A DNA stretch of 64,000 nt, from contig NC_091272.1 in assembly GCF_042100115.1 (NCBI RefSeq), positions 2,046,001-2,110,000 on the forward strand, given 5' to 3'. A program made the translations under genes and the position numbers. This stretch comes from Alternaria dauci. Its lineage: Eukaryota > Ascomycota > Dothideomycetes > Pleosporales > Pleosporaceae. Numbering within the stretch: the first letter of the stretch is position 1; every line of letters begins with the position of its first letter. The notes under the pieces are model-generated. The model saw only the letters and a list, made by a program, of their open reading frames with translations. It was not told where the DNA came from and did no database searches. This document shows, piece by piece, positions 12,849 to 24,862 of this stretch.

Positions 12849-14215
12849 CCCCCTAGGCCTTAGGGATAGGGCCTATAGTATAATCTTATATTATTTTACT
12901 AAGAAATTTTAAAACTAAGCCTAAACTATCCTAGTATATTTAGAAGTCTCTTTTTACCTATAATACCTCTCTATTTATCCCTTATACTACACCTAGCGAC
13001 ACCGCCTTAACGTCCCTACTATTATAATTACTATTAATACTACCTAGAGATTAAGAAGCTCTATTATATTATAGTAATTATATTTTAAGAGCGTAAGCAC
13101 TACTACTATTATAATTATAGTTATAGTTATAGTTATAGTTATAGTTATAATTATAATTATAATTATAATTCCCTTTAAGCGTCTAGAAAGCTTATATATT
13201 AGTAGTACTCTTACCTAAACTCCTCTACAGCCGCTACGCACCTAAGTCCTATCGCGCCGTATCCTAAGCCTCCCGCGTTATTATTATTATTATTAAATTA
13301 ATTATTAGCTATACCTACTTAATATAATTATAAGATAGGGATAAGCTAGCTAAGGACCTACTATAGCTATCTATTATAGTCCCTACTTATAACTTTCTTA
13401 ATATATACCTCTTACTCTATTATAAGTATACCCTTAGCTACTATTATATTACTTAGCTTCTTAATATAAATATTCTACTTTATAGTAATAGATAACCTTA
13501 CTTCTATCTTTATCCTAGTACTAGCTAGTAAAGTAATACTACTTAAGTAAATAAGAGTTATAGTAAATAGGCTATCTATATAGAAGAGAATTTTATATTA
13601 GTCCTTAGTAGTATTATCTAATAAGTTAAGAGAGGAGAGGTAGGCGTCTAGGAAGAGGCTTAAGATACTATAAGGCTTAAGATTATTATAGTTTAAGCTA
13701 ATTTAATCTTTAGTATACTAGTACTTTACGTCTACGTTAGTATTAATATTAAGTACTATCTATAACTCTAGGAATAGCTGTTTAATACCTATAGCGCGAT
13801 CGCACGTTATAAGGCGTATAGTATTAAAGAAGGTATTTCTCTTTAGTAGTAAGCTTTAGGATAGAGTGTTAAAGTAGAAGTTAAGAAGTAGAAATTTAAA
13901 GAGCTAGTAGTTACTTAAATATTTCTATAGCCTTAAGTACTATAAATATAAGCTTAGAGGTAAGCTATAAACTATAGTTATTAGCTAAAAAACTCCTCTT
14001 CTACTTTAACTCCTCTTCTCCCTAACGTCGCCGCGACTATCTAGAACCGCTTAAAGTTTAGGGCTTTAGTTTTAACCTATCTATTATTAAACTATATATA
14101 GCTGTATACAGTAAAAATAGGTGTTTAGGAAACACACCTTTACCGCGATTTATTATAGTATCTTTTAATAGTGTTATGCTTACGTCTTTTACTAGCACGT
14201 GTATTATTTAAATAG
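12849..14215 (+). mobile_element. F1-2: full-length RIPed F1 copy
   Basis: It runs from the polyC-taggccttaggg left end to the tttaaat right end and matches the clean copy 32898-34238 throughout. Differences are overwhelmingly RIP-type transitions. It lacks the 54-bp insertion of F1-1. It belongs to the same subfamily as F1-1 (agaaccgcttaaag, 'aaaaaactcctcttctac' spacer). Some CG, CA and TG survive near the right end (14100-14215), for example aggtgtttaggaaacacacc, so RIP was not uniform along it. It interrupts the decayed frame 11200-16100. Confidence 0.9.
13110..13172 (+). repeat. Hexanucleotide microsatellite inside F1-2
   Basis: This is a run of ttatag/ttataa hexamers corresponding to the tcacag/ttacaa hexamers at 33150-33208 in the clean copy. 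The CA-to-TA changes show RIP acting on a pre-existing repeat. Confidence 0.8.
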
Positions 14216-14228
14216 GTTATACTTTATC
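14216..14228 (+). repeat. Target-site duplication of F1-2, right copy
   Basis: This is a perfect 13-bp partner of 12836-12848, immediately after the F1 right end. Confidence 0.85.
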
Positions 14229-16110
14229 TATAAGCGCGCTACTACTATAGTAATAGGACTATTTAAATAAGTAATATCTAGTATAATACTTAATAATATA
14301 CTTTACTAACTCTATTACCTATATAGCTAATAGGACGTTATCTAGAGTAACCTAGTTACTTTAATACTCTTTATTAGTTATTACTATAAGAATTAATAGG
14401 AGGATAAGATACTTAGCTATTATTACTACCTAAATAAATATAACTTTACTAGCTTTAACTAAGATAAGATTATTAAAAACTAAGGAATAATACCCTTTTA
14501 TATAAAGTTTATTAATAAAGGTAATATTATTACTAATTAGTTTAACTATCTATTTAGAGATAAGGAAATAGTAGAGATTATTAACTAAAGTTTTAATATA
14601 TACTAATACTACCTATACTATATTAGAGGAAAAGAGAACCTAAGATAGCTTTATAATATATACTACTCTTTAATTTAGTAGGTTATATATACTAACTTAA
14701 GATACTAGTTTAGCTACGCTATACTCTAGAAGGAATATATATTAATTTCTTACCCTTACTATACTAAGTATATAATAGAAGGGGATAAGACTACTTTCTA
14801 CTATATAGATCTTAATTTAGAATAGGCTAGCTAGGATAGTACTAGGTAAGATATTATCTAGGGATTAGTATCTTTTAATAAGGAAGATAATTAGAACTAT
14901 ACTAAGATTCTAACTAGTTTTTATAAGATAGTTCTAAACTATATTAACTAGTGTACTATAGTTAGTATTTATTCTTCTACTAACTATATTAAAGGATAGG
15001 TTAATAGTAAAGACTAGCCTATAGTAATCTTATCCTAATACCTAAATATTAAATAAATAAAGGTTATATATAAGAAAGGAGATACTTATATTACTTTACT
15101 AATATTACTATATAGATTAATAGGACTAGTAATAAAAGTATAATATACTATCCTTCTATAGTTTATTATAGTTTATAAGGGTATTATAAAGGTACTAGCT
15201 ATAGGTACCTATAAGGAAATCTATAACGCGTATTAAAACTTAATAGCTCCTCCTTATACTCCTTCTAGACACCTAAATTAGTTTAGAGGTATTAGGTAGG
15301 CTTTCCTAGCTAACTTATATATTCTATTTAGTAATCTTATCTAAAAGGCGTTAATTAGATAACTCTTATAGGATAATAAGATAGTGTAACTAGAATATAT
15401 TAAGATTAATAATATAAGTAAAGAATAGTAGATTTAATATATAAAGGTTAAGTAATAGAAAGTTATTAAGATAGTTAAAGAACTTTAGGTTATTTAATAA
15501 TAACTAAAGATATCTACTTTTATAGTAGTACCTAAAGAGAATATCCCTAATTAATCTTTCTTTACTAATAGGGGGAGGGCTCTAGCTTAAGATAAGGATT
15601 AGAATAAATAAGATAAAGATATTAGTTAAGTTAATACTCTAGCTTAACTAGCTAATAAGATTACTCTAGAACTAGATAAGATAGGGTACTTTATAGAATT
15701 AGATAAGCCTACTATTAGATTACTAACTAATTAGGATAGGAATATTTACTCCTATTTAGGTAGCCTATAAGCGTCTAATATTACTATACCTCTTACCCCT
15801 ACTATAGCTTTATATTATAGTAATTATAATAAGAAGTAAAGGACTAACTACCTAGGTAATAGAATCTAAGTTATAGCCCTATAACCTAAGTTCTATTAAA
15901 ACACCTCTTATAATAATATAAGATACTACTAAGTCTACTAATTCCCTTTATATTACTTTAGTTTCTTAGATTTTAAGAATTTAAACTAACTTTTATCTCT
16001 CCTTTTCTCTTTTCCTTTATTCTATTTTACTTAGTAATATCTATAAATAGAAGAGTTATAATAAGACTATAACTCTAGGAAGGGGAGGTTTATACTAGTG
16101 TATAGAGTAA
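14229..16110 (+). pseudogene. Long decayed reading frame of unknown family, second part
   Basis: This appears to continue the frame broken by F1-2. From about 15170 to 16060 a single frame is readable with TAG/TAA as Gln. Near 15210 it has a Gly-Thr-Tyr-Lys-Glu block. Near 15530-15620 it has a basic and acidic linker (VVPKENIPN, then repeated Asp-Lys). Near 15790 it has a Thr/Pro-rich block. I recognise no catalytic motif. The C-terminal end is probably near 16060. Function is unknown; it is either a large transposon-borne protein or an amplified host gene. Confidence 0.4.
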
Positions 16111-16299
16111 GTAAGAGGGCTTTACTATAAATACTCTTCCCTCTTAATTCTTTTTTAAGGATTATTAATATCTAGGGACGCACCTATAAATCTACTTATC
16201 TATTAACTTATAAAGGCTTTAGACTAAGCTACTATAAATACTTTATATTATCTTTAATAAGTTTTCCTTTTAATAGTATAGAATATATACCTAACTCTT
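16111..16299. other. AT-rich sequence, nothing recognised
   Basis: This is a short RIPed spacer between the decayed frame and the repeat at 16300. It contains no motif. Confidence 0.4.
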
Positions 16300-16440
16300 T
16301 TTATAATAATTAATTACTTCTACTTATTACCTACTTACTAATATATTACTAGCTACGTAGAGGATAAAACTTTAATACTAAGATATTAGTATCTTTATAT
16401 ACTCTATACTTATACACTAGAGTTACTAGAGTTACTAGAT
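16300..16440 (-). repeat. Repeat shared in inverse orientation with 38974-39080 and 52753-52860
   Basis: The reverse complement of this stretch (ttttatcctctacgtagctag and neighbours) is found near 39020 and 52797. It lies directly beside F1-3. The related copy at 52753-53048 lies inside F1-10, so this unit travels in the same neighbourhood. Confidence 0.6.
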
Positions 16441-16455
16441 ATGCTAGATATATTA
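16418..16455 (+). repeat. Short run of a 10-bp minisatellite (ttactagaga type)
   Basis: About three units of gagttactaga type precede F1-3. The same junction at 51795-52020 has been expanded to about 22 units. Confidence 0.65.
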
Positions 16456-16775
16456 AAGTATAAGAGTTAAGAGAAGAAAATTTAAACTACTTAAATATTT
16501 CTTTATTCTTAAGTACTATAGTTATAAGACTAGATATAAGCTATAGACTATAGTTTAAAAACTCCTCTTCTCCCTAACGTTACTATAACTTTCTAGAACC
16601 TCCTAAAGTTTAGGGCTTTAGCTTTAACCTATCTATTATTAAATATATATAGCTATATATAGTAAAACTAAGTATTTAAGAAATATACCTTTACTATAAT
16701 TTATTATAGTATCTTTTATTAGTATTCTACTTATATCTTTTACTAGTATATTTAATATTTAAATAATATAATTCT
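16451..16775 (+). mobile_element. F1-3: right-end fragment of F1
   Basis: It matches the clean copy from about 33897 to 34238; everything to the left is missing. It carries the subfamily marker agaacctcctaaag shared with the clean island, and it lacks the agccagcagtt block. It ends at tttaaat like all right-complete copies. All CA/TG sites are converted. Confidence 0.8.
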
Positions 16776-19135
16776 TATATTATTACCTATTACTTCTATT
16801 AGTAGTTTAAGTTATTTAAGAAGTATATTATTATTCTTAAGTTTAAGGTTACTAACTCTTAGGATTACTATAAGTAGTAAGCCTATAGTAGTACTTATAG
16901 TTATAGCCTCTACTATTATAATAGTATTCTTAACTTAGATAAAGAACTTAGTCTTAATAGTTCTATATTTAGTATTACCTATACTATAAGGTTCTAGGGG
17001 TACTATATTTTAGCTATATACTTAGACCCTAATCTATAGTCTTTACTTAATAAAAGGTTAGTCCTTATACTACTATTTAAGGAAATAAAGTAGATATTTA
17101 GAAAGTTATTATCTATCCTTACTTACTACTATAAGTACTTTTACCTTATATTATACTATCTCTATAAAGATAAAACTACTAGTATAGAGGTTTACTACTT
17201 TAATATACTTTAGTCTATCTACTTAGAGCTTACTTTTAAATAACTACTAACTAAATTATTTTTATACTTTTATATTATATATAATTATCCTTACCTTAAT
17301 ACTTATATATAACTATTACCCTTAACTTAGTAGGCTAATACTAATATCTAAGTTTATATAAGTATAGTTAGGGTTATATAGTATATAAGTATTTATACTA
17401 TAAAAGGTAAGGTCTAGTCTTAATCCTTTAAAGATATTACCCTCTAAGTCTTACTTTATATTAAGCTAAATTATTCTCTACTTTCCTTTATATTCTATAT
17501 TATAAATAAGTTAATTAGTAAGTAGGATTATAGTACTTAGAAAGTTATATATATACTATTTAGTTTACTATTAGTATATTACTCTTATACTATTATTAAT
17601 ATTAACTACTACCTAAAAGATACTTAGTTAACTTTATATACTATCTATAGGGGTAATATAGAGAATCTAGACCTAAACTTAGAGAATATACTAACTATTA
17701 TATAAGGTATATCTCTCTATATAAAGTATAAAGGTTAGCTAAGCTATATAAAAGATATATATTATTTAGATTTCTTACTATACTTTATATATATTAGTAA
17801 AGATTATAAGTACTAACTAAGAGCTAAGCCTTATATACTAAACTATATACTATAGTATAGTACTATTATAGAGCTAGAAGAGTTTACTTAAGTAAAGTTA
17901 ATATTATATTATCTATTTTAATATATCTAAGATATCTAGATCTTATATAGCTAGGTATTTAACTCTTATATAGCTACTTACTAAGCTTACTAAGAAGAAT
18001 ATAAATATAAAGAAAAAGACTTATATACTAATCCTAATCTTAGGGTTAAGGAAGAGGACTCTAATTTAGAGCTTATATAACCCTTAAATAAGTCCTCTTT
18101 TAATAAGCTAGTAAGTAGGAGACTAGGCTTAGTAGAAGAATTAGTAGATAAGGATAAGATTAGTAAGTAACTTAGTAATAGAGTAAAGGACTAAGGTACT
18201 ACTAAATATATAAACTCCTTTAGGCTTAATATATAGACCTATTAGCTAAATATAAAGAAAGACTACCTTATAGTAAGGCCTAATACTAAGCCTAATACTA
18301 GGCTTAATACTAAGCCTAATACTAAGCCTAATACTAAGCCTAATACTAAACCTAATACCTTAACTAGTACTTTATAAAAGAAGTAGTATATACTATATAA
18401 TTTAATTATTAATTACTTTTAAGTTACTTTTAATAGCTACTTACTAGTATAGTTATTAGTCTAGTTATATAGGTAAGGGGGTACTAAGAAGATATAATTA
18501 ATTAAGTATATCTCTTATACTTTAGAGTACTTAGTATTATTAGCTAAGCTAAACTCCTTTATTATATATTATACTTTTATTAGTATTACTACCTTCCTTA
18601 TCTCTAAGTATATTATTAATATACTCTTTTAAATACTTATAATATCTATATATAAGTAGTTAGATCTACTTAATACTATTAGGTAATAGTATATCTAGCT
18701 AGTATTTAAATATATTTACTACTTTATTATTAATAAGAAGTTAATAGTTAGTTTACTTATACTTAGCTTTATCTATAACTATTATAGTTAGATTTAGCTT
18801 AGCTAAGTATATATCCCCTTTACTAGTCTTAATATTATTCTTTTAGGTAATTACTATTAGCTCTTACTTATTAGATATTAAGTACTATATAACTACTCCT
18901 TAAGGAAAGATCTTATTAAAGTTTATAGTTAATATTTATATTATATATTTAAGAAAACTATTATCTTAGATACTATTATATATTAATAAAGTATAGTATA
19001 AACCTAGTTTTATAATACTTTATAGTAACTTTAACTTAGCTATTCTACTTAGAATAATTAGGTATTATTTATAATATAATATAAATTAATCTTTTATATT
19101 CTAACTATACCTTATTCTAGGATACTATTTACTTA
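16776..19135 (+). pseudogene. Decayed long frame with a Pro-Asn-Thr-Lys repeat
   Basis: Between about 18170 and 19100 one + frame is readable when TAG/TAA are taken as Gln or Trp. It includes a perfect short tandem run translating as PNTK units at 18283-18357, which suggests a low-complexity linker. The 16776-18170 part is less certain and may use other frames. I recognise no enzyme motif. It sits immediately left of the F2-1 insertion. Confidence 0.3.
18283..18357 (+). repeat. 12-bp tandem repeat aagcctaatact
   Basis: About six to seven units of aagcctaatact occur in tandem with only RIP-type differences. They are in frame with the PNTK reading of the decayed ORF. Similar cctaatact words are scattered at 29400-30130 and 34350, but not in register. 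Confidence 0.8.
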
Positions 19136-19150
19136 TATAGCTATTATATT
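19136..19150 (+). repeat. Target-site duplication of F2-1, left copy
   Basis: tatagctattatatt here matches tatagttattatatt at 27252-27266 with one C/T transition. Together they bracket F2-1, including the gypsy A that later landed in it. Confidence 0.75.
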
Positions 19151-19712
19151 TAGCTTTAGCCTTTATAGACTTTTTTTTATTATTATAGTATATTTAGAGA
19201 CTTTTTTTTAAGATAAAGTTCTAACTAGGTAACTATAGGCTTATACCTATATTTAGTACTACTAGTATATATATAGTATATTATAAACGCTAGATACTAA
19301 AGATATATAATAGTATTTTACGTAAACTAAGACTATAAGATATAACTTTCTATTATATATACTATTATCTATTATCCTCTACTATTTCTACCCTTTATAA
19401 CCTTTATAGCTACCCTTTATAACTACTACTACCTCTACTACTACTACCTCTACTACCCTTTCTTAAGAATAAATAAACAGCTACTTATAGTATAGCTACT
19501 ACTATCTAATAATTAGTAATAGTTAGAAGAATATTAGTACTAGTACTATCTTTACTTTATTCTCTTATCCTTATACTATTTATTTAAATTCCCTCTCCTT
19601 AAGCTTAGGATATTAATTATTAATTACCCTCCTAATATTACTTATTTACTATTATAGCTAGGTCTTAGTCTCTTAACTTAATCCCTTTTCTAATACTAAG
19701 ATAGTAAGATAG
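19151..19712 (+). mobile_element. F2-1, left part (split by gypsy A)
   Basis: It begins tagctttagcctttatagac, the RIPed form of the F2 left end at 36634, and continues with F2 sequence up to the insertion of gypsy A. The rest of the element is at 26437-27251. Confidence 0.85.
19708..19712 (+). repeat. 5-bp target duplication of gypsy A, left (gatag)
   Basis: gatag precedes the 5' LTR here and follows the 3' LTR at 26432-26436. A 5-bp duplication is normal for Ty3/gypsy integrases. Confidence 0.8.
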
Positions 19713-19942
19713 TTAACGTATAGGATATAGCTTAGCTAGAAGGGTACTATAGTCCTAATATAATTACTTCTCTTATTATCTCTATAGATAAGGAACTTAC
19801 TCTTAACCTACACTTTACGCGCAGGAAGACTAGTAAGAATTATTATTATTACTTCTTTAGTATACTATTAGAATTTAAAGCTATCCCCTACTATTCTCTT
19901 ATAGTATAAAGTAAATACTATTACTTATAACTACCCTTTATA
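19713..19942 (+). repeat. 5' LTR of gypsy A
   Basis: It matches 26201-26431 and both LTRs of element B. The start is a RIPed form of TGTAA and the end is a RIPed form of CCCCTTACA; the less damaged 3' LTR of B at 61992 still ends in CA. Confidence 0.88.
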
Positions 19943-20229
19943 TAATAATTCTTCTCTCCTATAGGGTAAATAGTTTAGGGATAGCTCCCTTAACGCGATC
20001 TACTACCTAAGCTAAGGTAGGGAGCTAAAGTTCTAGCCTTTTAAGCCTAATATAAATACTATATAGTAAATATATACTACTAGTAGAGAATATACTTATA
20101 ACGCTAGAGGAGTGTATTATAGTAGTTAAGAAATAATAAAATAAACTACTTACCCTCTAATAGCTATATAAGCTAGAAGATAAAGTTATATAACTAGAGG
20201 AAATAGGATAAGATATACCCTAAGCGGAA

Positions 20230-21050
20230 GCTAGCTATATTACCCTTAGTATAGAGGATCCTACTACGCGTACCTAATGTACACCTAAACCTATAGGCGC
20301 TACGTACCTAAAATATACTTTAAAACCTAAGGACCCTATAAAGTACTAGGGAAAAATAATTAAAGAATATTATAAATTTATTTATTCTTATAAGATAGCT
20401 TTTTAACTACTACTATAAGAGTTTTCTACTAACTATAATAAAGTTTTATAGTCTATATAGTATCTAAGAGGAGAACCTAAAGAGCTTTAGTACGCGTACT
20501 ATAAGCGTACGTTTAAAGTATAAGGGGAAGATCCTACTTAGGAATACTTTAAGTAGTACCTACTTAACTTACTCTCTAATCCTATTAACTATAGTCTTAA
20601 AGTAGCTATAGCGTATAATAATACTATATAGTAAAAAGACTAGATAGTTTACTCTTTTACTATCTACCTAGAAGTTCTAGAAGACTAACTCCCTACTTAT
20701 ATTAAGGAGTAAAGGGTATAATACTTATTTATAAAACTATAGCCTAAGTTATAGTAAGCTATTACTAACTATTACTAAGTTCTAGCTACTAGAGAAGACC
20801 TTATTATATTAGTATCTACACTTAAAAGAAACTTACGTAGAGTAGCCCTTATATATAAATAATAGGCCTAAAGCGCTTATAAGGGAAAGTATAGAGAGGC
20901 TCTTTCTCTAACCTTAGAGTAGAACCTACTAAAGAAGCTAAAAGATAATAGTTTAATTATATACTTTAAGTACTAGAAGAAGGGGTACTACGCTAATAAG
21001 TACTAAAGTAGTAACCTAAACTAAGTACCTATTAATATTAACTATATAGG
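20230..21050 (+). pseudogene. Decayed gag of gypsy A
   Basis: A retrotransposon gag-like segment (about 20325-20900) is followed by a CX2CX4HX4C zinc knuckle at 20962-21003. All four metal ligands are now TAC (Tyr): the codons at 20962, 20971, 20986 and 21001 correspond to TGC, TGC, CAC and TGC. The frame contains many TAG/TAA codons in place of Trp and Gln. Gag would have formed the cytoplasmic particle packaging element RNA. It lies just downstream of the 5' LTR and precedes pol without an obvious spacer. Confidence 0.8.
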
Positions 21051-21289
21051 AAAAGGGTAAGCCTCCCTAAAAATTTAGGATTAGTAAAGTAATTACTAAT
21101 TAATATCTTACTAGGTATAAAGCGTATATATAGTGTATAAGTAGAATCTAGTTAAGAAAAAGAACTTAGGGTTATTCTTAATCCTTAAGTAGATATTAGT
21201 TTAATTAGTTAAATTACTACTATAGAAATAGGTATAAAGCCTATAGAGAATATAGAGCTCCTAAGATTAAGGTAAATTAGTTTATAACG

Positions 21290-24200
21290 TTAAGGCACCT
21301 ATATAGTATACGCGTTCTAGGTACACTTATTAGATAATAATAGTATAGAATACCTTACCTAAGTAACTATATATAAGGTAGATAAAGAGGGACTTCCTCT
21401 TCTCTTAAGGAATCCTTTTCTTAAATAAGAAGATATTTCTATTAATTATAGGCGCTAAAAATAGTACTAGAGATTAACTAAAGCTAATATCTAGTTAGTA
21501 AGTATAGAGACTCTCTAAAAAAGTAAAAAAGATTTTAGTTTTACTTACCTCTTAGGAACTCTCTAATTAACTAATACTTTTTTAGACTATAATACGCATG
21601 TATATAATATCTATATAGTATAGGAACTATATATCCCTAATACTTTATTAGAATATATAGATATATTTAATAATATAAAGGCTATAACTCTTCTAAGTTA
21701 TAAGAGTTTAGATTATATATTTCCTATCTAACTAAGTAAAGAGCTACTATATAGACTACTCTACACGCTCTCTTTATATAAGCTTTAGCTACTCTATAAA
21801 TATATAGAAGAGGCTCTTTATAAGGGATAGATATAATATAGTACTAGCCCTATAGGCTTACTAATTATCTTTTACTAAAGAAAGATAGTATACTTTACCT
21901 TTACGTAGATTATAGAGGTCTAAATATAGTTATTATAAAAGACTATTACTTACTCCTACTTATTAGAGAGATACTAGATTACTTATTAAGCGTATAATAC
22001 TATATAATACTAGATCTTAAGGACCCCTACTATCGTATATAAATAAAAGTAAGAGATAAATAGAAGATAGCTTTTTAAACTTAATATAGCTACTTTAAGT
22101 ACTTAGTTATACCTTTTAGGCTAACTAATACTCTAGTAAGCTTTTAGGCCTATATTAATAAGGTGTTAAGTAGATATTTAAACTATATTTATATAGTTTA
22201 CCTTAATAATATTCTTATCTATACTTATAATAATAATCTTAAGCTATACTAGCGCGTAGTATATACTATACTTTAGTCCCTTAGGGAAGCTAAACTTTAT
22301 ATAAACCTAAAGAAGTATACCTTTATAGCTACGAAAGTCTATTTCTTAAGATTTATTATTATAAGGAGCGGCGTTCGCGCTAATCCTACGTACGTAGAGA
22401 TAGTACTCTAATAGCTAACCCTAACTAGTATTAAAGAGCTATAATCCTTCTTAGGGTTTACTAATTTCTATTAACACTTTATTAAGCGTTATACTTAGGA
22501 AATAGCCCCCCTTACTAATATTCTAAAAGGGAATTAAGTCTTCTACTAAGATAATACTATAGAAGCTACCTTTACTAAGCTAAAAGAGCGCTTTATATAT
22601 ACGCCTATCCTACGCTACTTTAATAAATTACTATAGATTTATATTAAGATAGATACCTTAATATTTATAATCTTAGGTATACTTTCTTAGCTATTTAAAG
22701 ATAAGAAATAGTACTTAGTAGTATTTATCTTAAGAAAGCTTTAGGCTATAGAACTAAATTATAAAGTATATAATCTTAAACTTCTAGCTATAGTATATAA
22801 CTTTAAGTAGTAGTAGTATTACTTAGAGGGTACTTATTATACTATCTAAGTTTTAATAGATTATAATAACTTATACTCTATACGCGCTATATAAAGGCTT
22901 AACCTTTATTAAGTATATTAAGTACTTTATTTAGGAGTATTTAATTTTAAAGTAAAATACTATCTAAGGAATACTAACTTAGTAGATAGACCCTTAAGAA
23001 GAGTAGATTATAAGTAAAAGAATACGTCCTTAACTTAGTTATTACCTACCTTATAGAATAAGCTTCTAGTAAGGAATAAACTTAGTAGAGTAAAAGGATC
23101 TATACTTAGGCTTAGTCTAGTAAGCGCGTATAAGACGTACGTTACTAATATTTATAAAACTAGTTCGGTCCCTACTACTAGTACTATAAGATATATACTA
23201 TACGTACTATACTTACTAGCTAAGGTATGAGTTAGTAGTAAACTTATATTAGTAGAATCTAAAGCTTTACTAGATATTCTACTCTAGTTATAGTAAAGGG
23301 ATACCTTTACCTAGTAATAAGTTATAGACTCTAAATAGGTTTTACGTACTTAAAGCTATAGAGGTATATAAGTTTAGTATACTAATTATAAGGAAGTCCT
23401 AAGATACTATAGTAGAATTTATATTCTAAAGGAACTAGCTATTAAGTAAGAAATTTTATCCTAATATTATAATATATATATAGTAGGCTACTTTAGTGTA
23501 TATAAGATACTTAAGCTTATTAGTAAGTACTACTATTAGCTATTACTTAGCTAAGATATTTAGGAATATATAAAGACTTATACTATATATTAAAGAAGTA
23601 AAGCTATATAGTATAGTAAATATAGTAAGCTAGTATTACTACTAATCCTAGAGGATATCTTTAAGGAAGTCTCTTTAGATTTTATTAAAGGATTACTACT
23701 ATTAAAAGATAGGTTAGGTTACGTCTTTAATATAGTACTTATAATTATAGACTACTTCTCTAAGATAGTTATCTATATACTTACTTTAAAAACCTAAGAT
23801 ATAAAATAGTTTATAGAATCCTACTTTAATTAGGTTATTTTAAAATATAGGGTATAGAAAAGTATTATATTAAACTAAGGCTTAGTATTTACTTCTATAT
23901 TTTAGATAGAGATCTACTACTAACTATAAGTAAAGCGTAGGCTTAGTATAGCCTTCTATTTATAGATAGATAAGTAAACTAAACGCTAGAATTAGACTAT
24001 AGAGTAATATTTAAGAATTTTTACGTCTAAAAAATAGGATAACTAAGCCTAATTATTATTAATAGTATAATTCGCGTATAATAACTCTATTTACGAATTA
24101 ATAAAAACTACTCCTTTCTACCTTATTTATAGTAAGTACCCCTTACTTATAATACCTCCTAATAATAGTAGGTAAGAAGGGGAGGTACTAGATATAGTAG

Positions 24201-24735
24201 ATAAAGTTTAGCGTATATATAGCGTATATATAGTAGTAATAGATTATCTATTAAAAGTATAAGAGTATTAAAGCTACTACTATAATAAGAAATATAAGCT
24301 AGAAATTTTTTATAAAGTAGACCTTATCCTCCTAAGTATAAAGTATATTAATCTAGTTAACTAACCTAGTAAAAAGCTTTCTAGTAAGTATATTAGACTA
24401 TTTTAAGTCTAGAACGCAGTTAGGTTGTAGGTATATTACTTACTTCTACTACCTTATTATTATATTTATAACGTCTTTCACGTGTCTCTTCTAGAATAAT
24501 AGAATTATAAGAAAAATAATAATAATAATATATAACTACTAGAAGTTACCCTAGAAGGTTAAGAAGTTTAGGTAGTTAAAAAAATCTTTAGAAAATATAT
24601 AAGAAAAGGCTAGTTATAGTACTAGCTAAGATAGAAAGAATATAATAAATCCTAGGATACTTAAACCCTAGCCTCTAACTTTAAAGATATAGAAGAACTA
24701 CTCTAAGACTTTAAAGTATTATAAAGCTTATAGCG
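21290..24735 (+). pseudogene. Decayed pol of gypsy A (RT, RNase H, integrase, chromodomain)
   Basis: RT shows LYVDYRGLN and IIKDYYLLLLIREILD near 21895-21975, normally LCVDYRGLN and TIKDRYPLPLIREILD. The active site at 22196-22222 reads VYLNNILIY instead of VYLDDILIY. RNase H spans about 22640-23000. The integrase core near 23674-24060 keeps the first Asp (LDFIKG), but the second reads ILN where B keeps ILD. A chromodomain at about 24545-24720 has the pattern VxKIxRKYI, KEYN and NFKDIEELL, with the aromatic Trp codons turned to TAG. No frameshift is obvious, and loss of function comes from RIP transitions. The product would have been a single polyprotein. Confidence 0.85.
24545..24720 (+). 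other. Chromodomain at the end of gypsy A pol
   Basis: About 58 codons after the integrase resemble a chromodomain: a VEKIL-like strand, a W-K-G-Y loop now reading *-K-E-Y, and a T-W-E-P-like turn now reading T-*-T. It identifies A and B as chromoviruses. Confidence 0.7.
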
Positions 24736-24862
24736 TGTAAGGTGATAAAAAAGAGTATAATAAAAGAATTTATAATATACTTAAAGCGTAAATCCTATAG
24801 TATAGGATTTTAGGTATCTATATATATAAAAAGTAAAAAATATAAAAAAGAAAAAGAAAAAA

